In this document: piece by piece, positions 63,156 to 64,000 of the stretch
Layout: the number at the start of each line of letters is the position of its first letter
How positions within the stretch are numbered: position 1 is the first letter of the stretch
Assembly (NCBI RefSeq): GCF_000165425.1
Contig: NW_001799462.1
Coordinates: 124,001 to 188,000, forward strand
Source: Paramecium tetraurelia
Lineage: Eukaryota; Ciliophora; Oligohymenophorea; Peniculida; Parameciidae
Reading direction: 5' to 3'
DNA: 64,000 nt
Translations under genes and position numbers: made by a program
Notes under the pieces: model-generated
What the model saw: only the letters and a program-made list of their open reading frames with translations
Database searches by the model: none
Told to the model about the DNA's origin: nothing

Positions 63156-64000
63156 TCAAGATGTAATTTTATATTTCATTGTTAATGTTCCCTTCTAATT
63201 CGACATCATCTAAGATGTTCCCAACTTTGGCACACTCTGAGTCGTTGACAACTTCTACACCTTCTACGCTGACTTTATTGATCTCGTTATAGATGAAGCA
63301 GTGATCGGCCTTGAATTCTTGAATTGTTACTCCTTCTTGGCTTCAATCACTTATTTCCGCTACTCCTCCAGTTGTTGCTCCTAATCCTAATAGGTGGCTA
63401 TTGCTCCCAATTGACCTTTCTCTCGCATAGCCTAAAACCTCTCAATCTTCAATTTCTAAAGATCCCTTCTCAGAATCTAATTCTAATTATCCATAATTGT
63501 GATGATCTTCCTATTTTGAATTAATTCATCCTTCAAAATCTCTACATTCTCTGTCAATTACTGAATCTTTTGTTACAACTCCTCATTGCTTGAATTGGCT
63601 GCCACTATTATTTAAATTTGCTTTTCAAATCTCTCCCTTATGCACATCTCCTTCCACAAATAGAAGGTCCTCAATTTCTTCAAAGATGAAAATAGCGAAT
63701 TGACTTACTCGCTGTCCTCCTTAAATTTATCATAAACTCCTACTCTTTGGTACTCTACATCCAAATCAATATTCAATTTGTTAACCTAACCAAACAATGC
63801 CTCTGATGCTTTGTCCCTGACTCTCTTCAGTCCATCTGTTTTATATTCTTAAATGAAATTTGTCATCTCCATTGAAATCCCTCTCTTATAATCTTAAAAT
63901 CGATTTTACATTTACTGTATAAGCACTTCTTGAGTACGTATCTATTCAGAGAATTCCTCCTTAATCTTGTCTCTCTGTTTCTACTTCTCAATGTCAAAAC
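63156..64000 (-). CDS. Coiled-coil protein, 5' part outside window
   Basis: An open frame of at least 281 codons enters from the right edge and ends at TGA 63156-63158. Most of it is heptad-like and charged (KQRDKIKEEFSEQIRTQEVL, then NEELQQKIQQLTENVEILKD, then RRDLQKLKIERFQAMREKG, then YQDQEQQLEEQRKQVIEAKK), so a long coiled coil is likely. The C-terminal 60 residues are basic and Ser/Thr-rich (RPITASSITRSIKSAQKVQK), like tails of cytoskeletal or ciliary coiled-coil proteins. I do not recognise the family. It ends 34 nt before the bL35m start. Confidence 0.7.

Noticed and set aside
1-64000. Heavy frameshifting or pseudogenes throughout, because standard-code frames are all short
   Set aside because: Reading TAA and TAG as Gln restores long frames with recognisable domains; the short frames come only from using the wrong code.
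1-64000. CRISPR arrays, tRNA, rRNA, transposons or telomere repeats
   Set aside because: No spaced direct repeats, cloverleaf sequences, transposase motifs or telomeric repeat runs were recognised by eye.

Overview
The window reads as macronuclear (somatic) DNA of a Paramecium-like ciliate. Long reading frames close only on TGA, with TAA and TAG as sense codons (conserved blocks align if both are Gln). Frames are interrupted by 18-32 nt introns of the form GTA...TAG, the DNA is AT-rich, and genes lie tens of bases apart. I used this code throughout; a standard-code reading breaks every gene into fragments. Frames and introns were worked out by eye, so exon maps of the longest genes are partial.

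Left part (1-19.3 kb). Two divergent paralogous genes for large type I membrane proteins share a 115-nt promoter gap (A: before 1 to 2986, minus, cut by the window; B: 3102-7749, plus). After about 0.9 kb without a clear gene comes a tightly packed minus-strand series, in transcription order: a 466-aa protein and a 159-aa protein, both unrecognised; a NOT2/3/5-type protein of the CCR4-NOT deadenylase; a B-box protein with a possible PHR-like C-terminus; a ferlin (C2 domains, C-terminal membrane anchor); and a tail-anchored VAP (MSP domain). Ferlin and VAP both point to membrane fusion or contact sites.

Middle (19.5-44 kb). A 13-kb minus-strand gene encodes a giant HECT ubiquitin ligase of about 4,300 residues. 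Divergent from it are IFT144/WDR19 (ciliary transport), a B-box plus CHY-type zinc-finger protein, and a probable mitochondrial membrane-anchored DnaJ, separated by 28 and 18 nt. Tail-to-tail with the DnaJ gene lies a class I-like phosphoinositide 3-kinase. A possible Hsp70 C-terminal relic sits behind the kinase promoter.

Right part (44.3-64 kb). A 16.9-kb minus-strand locus has one signal peptide at its start and one transmembrane segment at its end. Between them lie four tandem copies of an ectodomain of about 1,360 residues, of the same family as genes A and B. The middle copies are a near-identical tandem duplication with a period of about 4.08 kb. Copy 3 has a cluster of small insertions and copy 2 a 2-nt insertion, and both break the frame, so the locus is either decaying or carries assembly errors. 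The right edge holds three minus-strand genes: a truncated coiled-coil protein, mitochondrial ribosomal protein bL35, and mitochondrial acyl carrier protein.

I saw no operon of a known pathway, CRISPR array, tRNA, rRNA or transposon. The genes are mainly membrane trafficking, ciliary, ubiquitin and mitochondrial housekeeping functions, plus an expanding surface-protein family.
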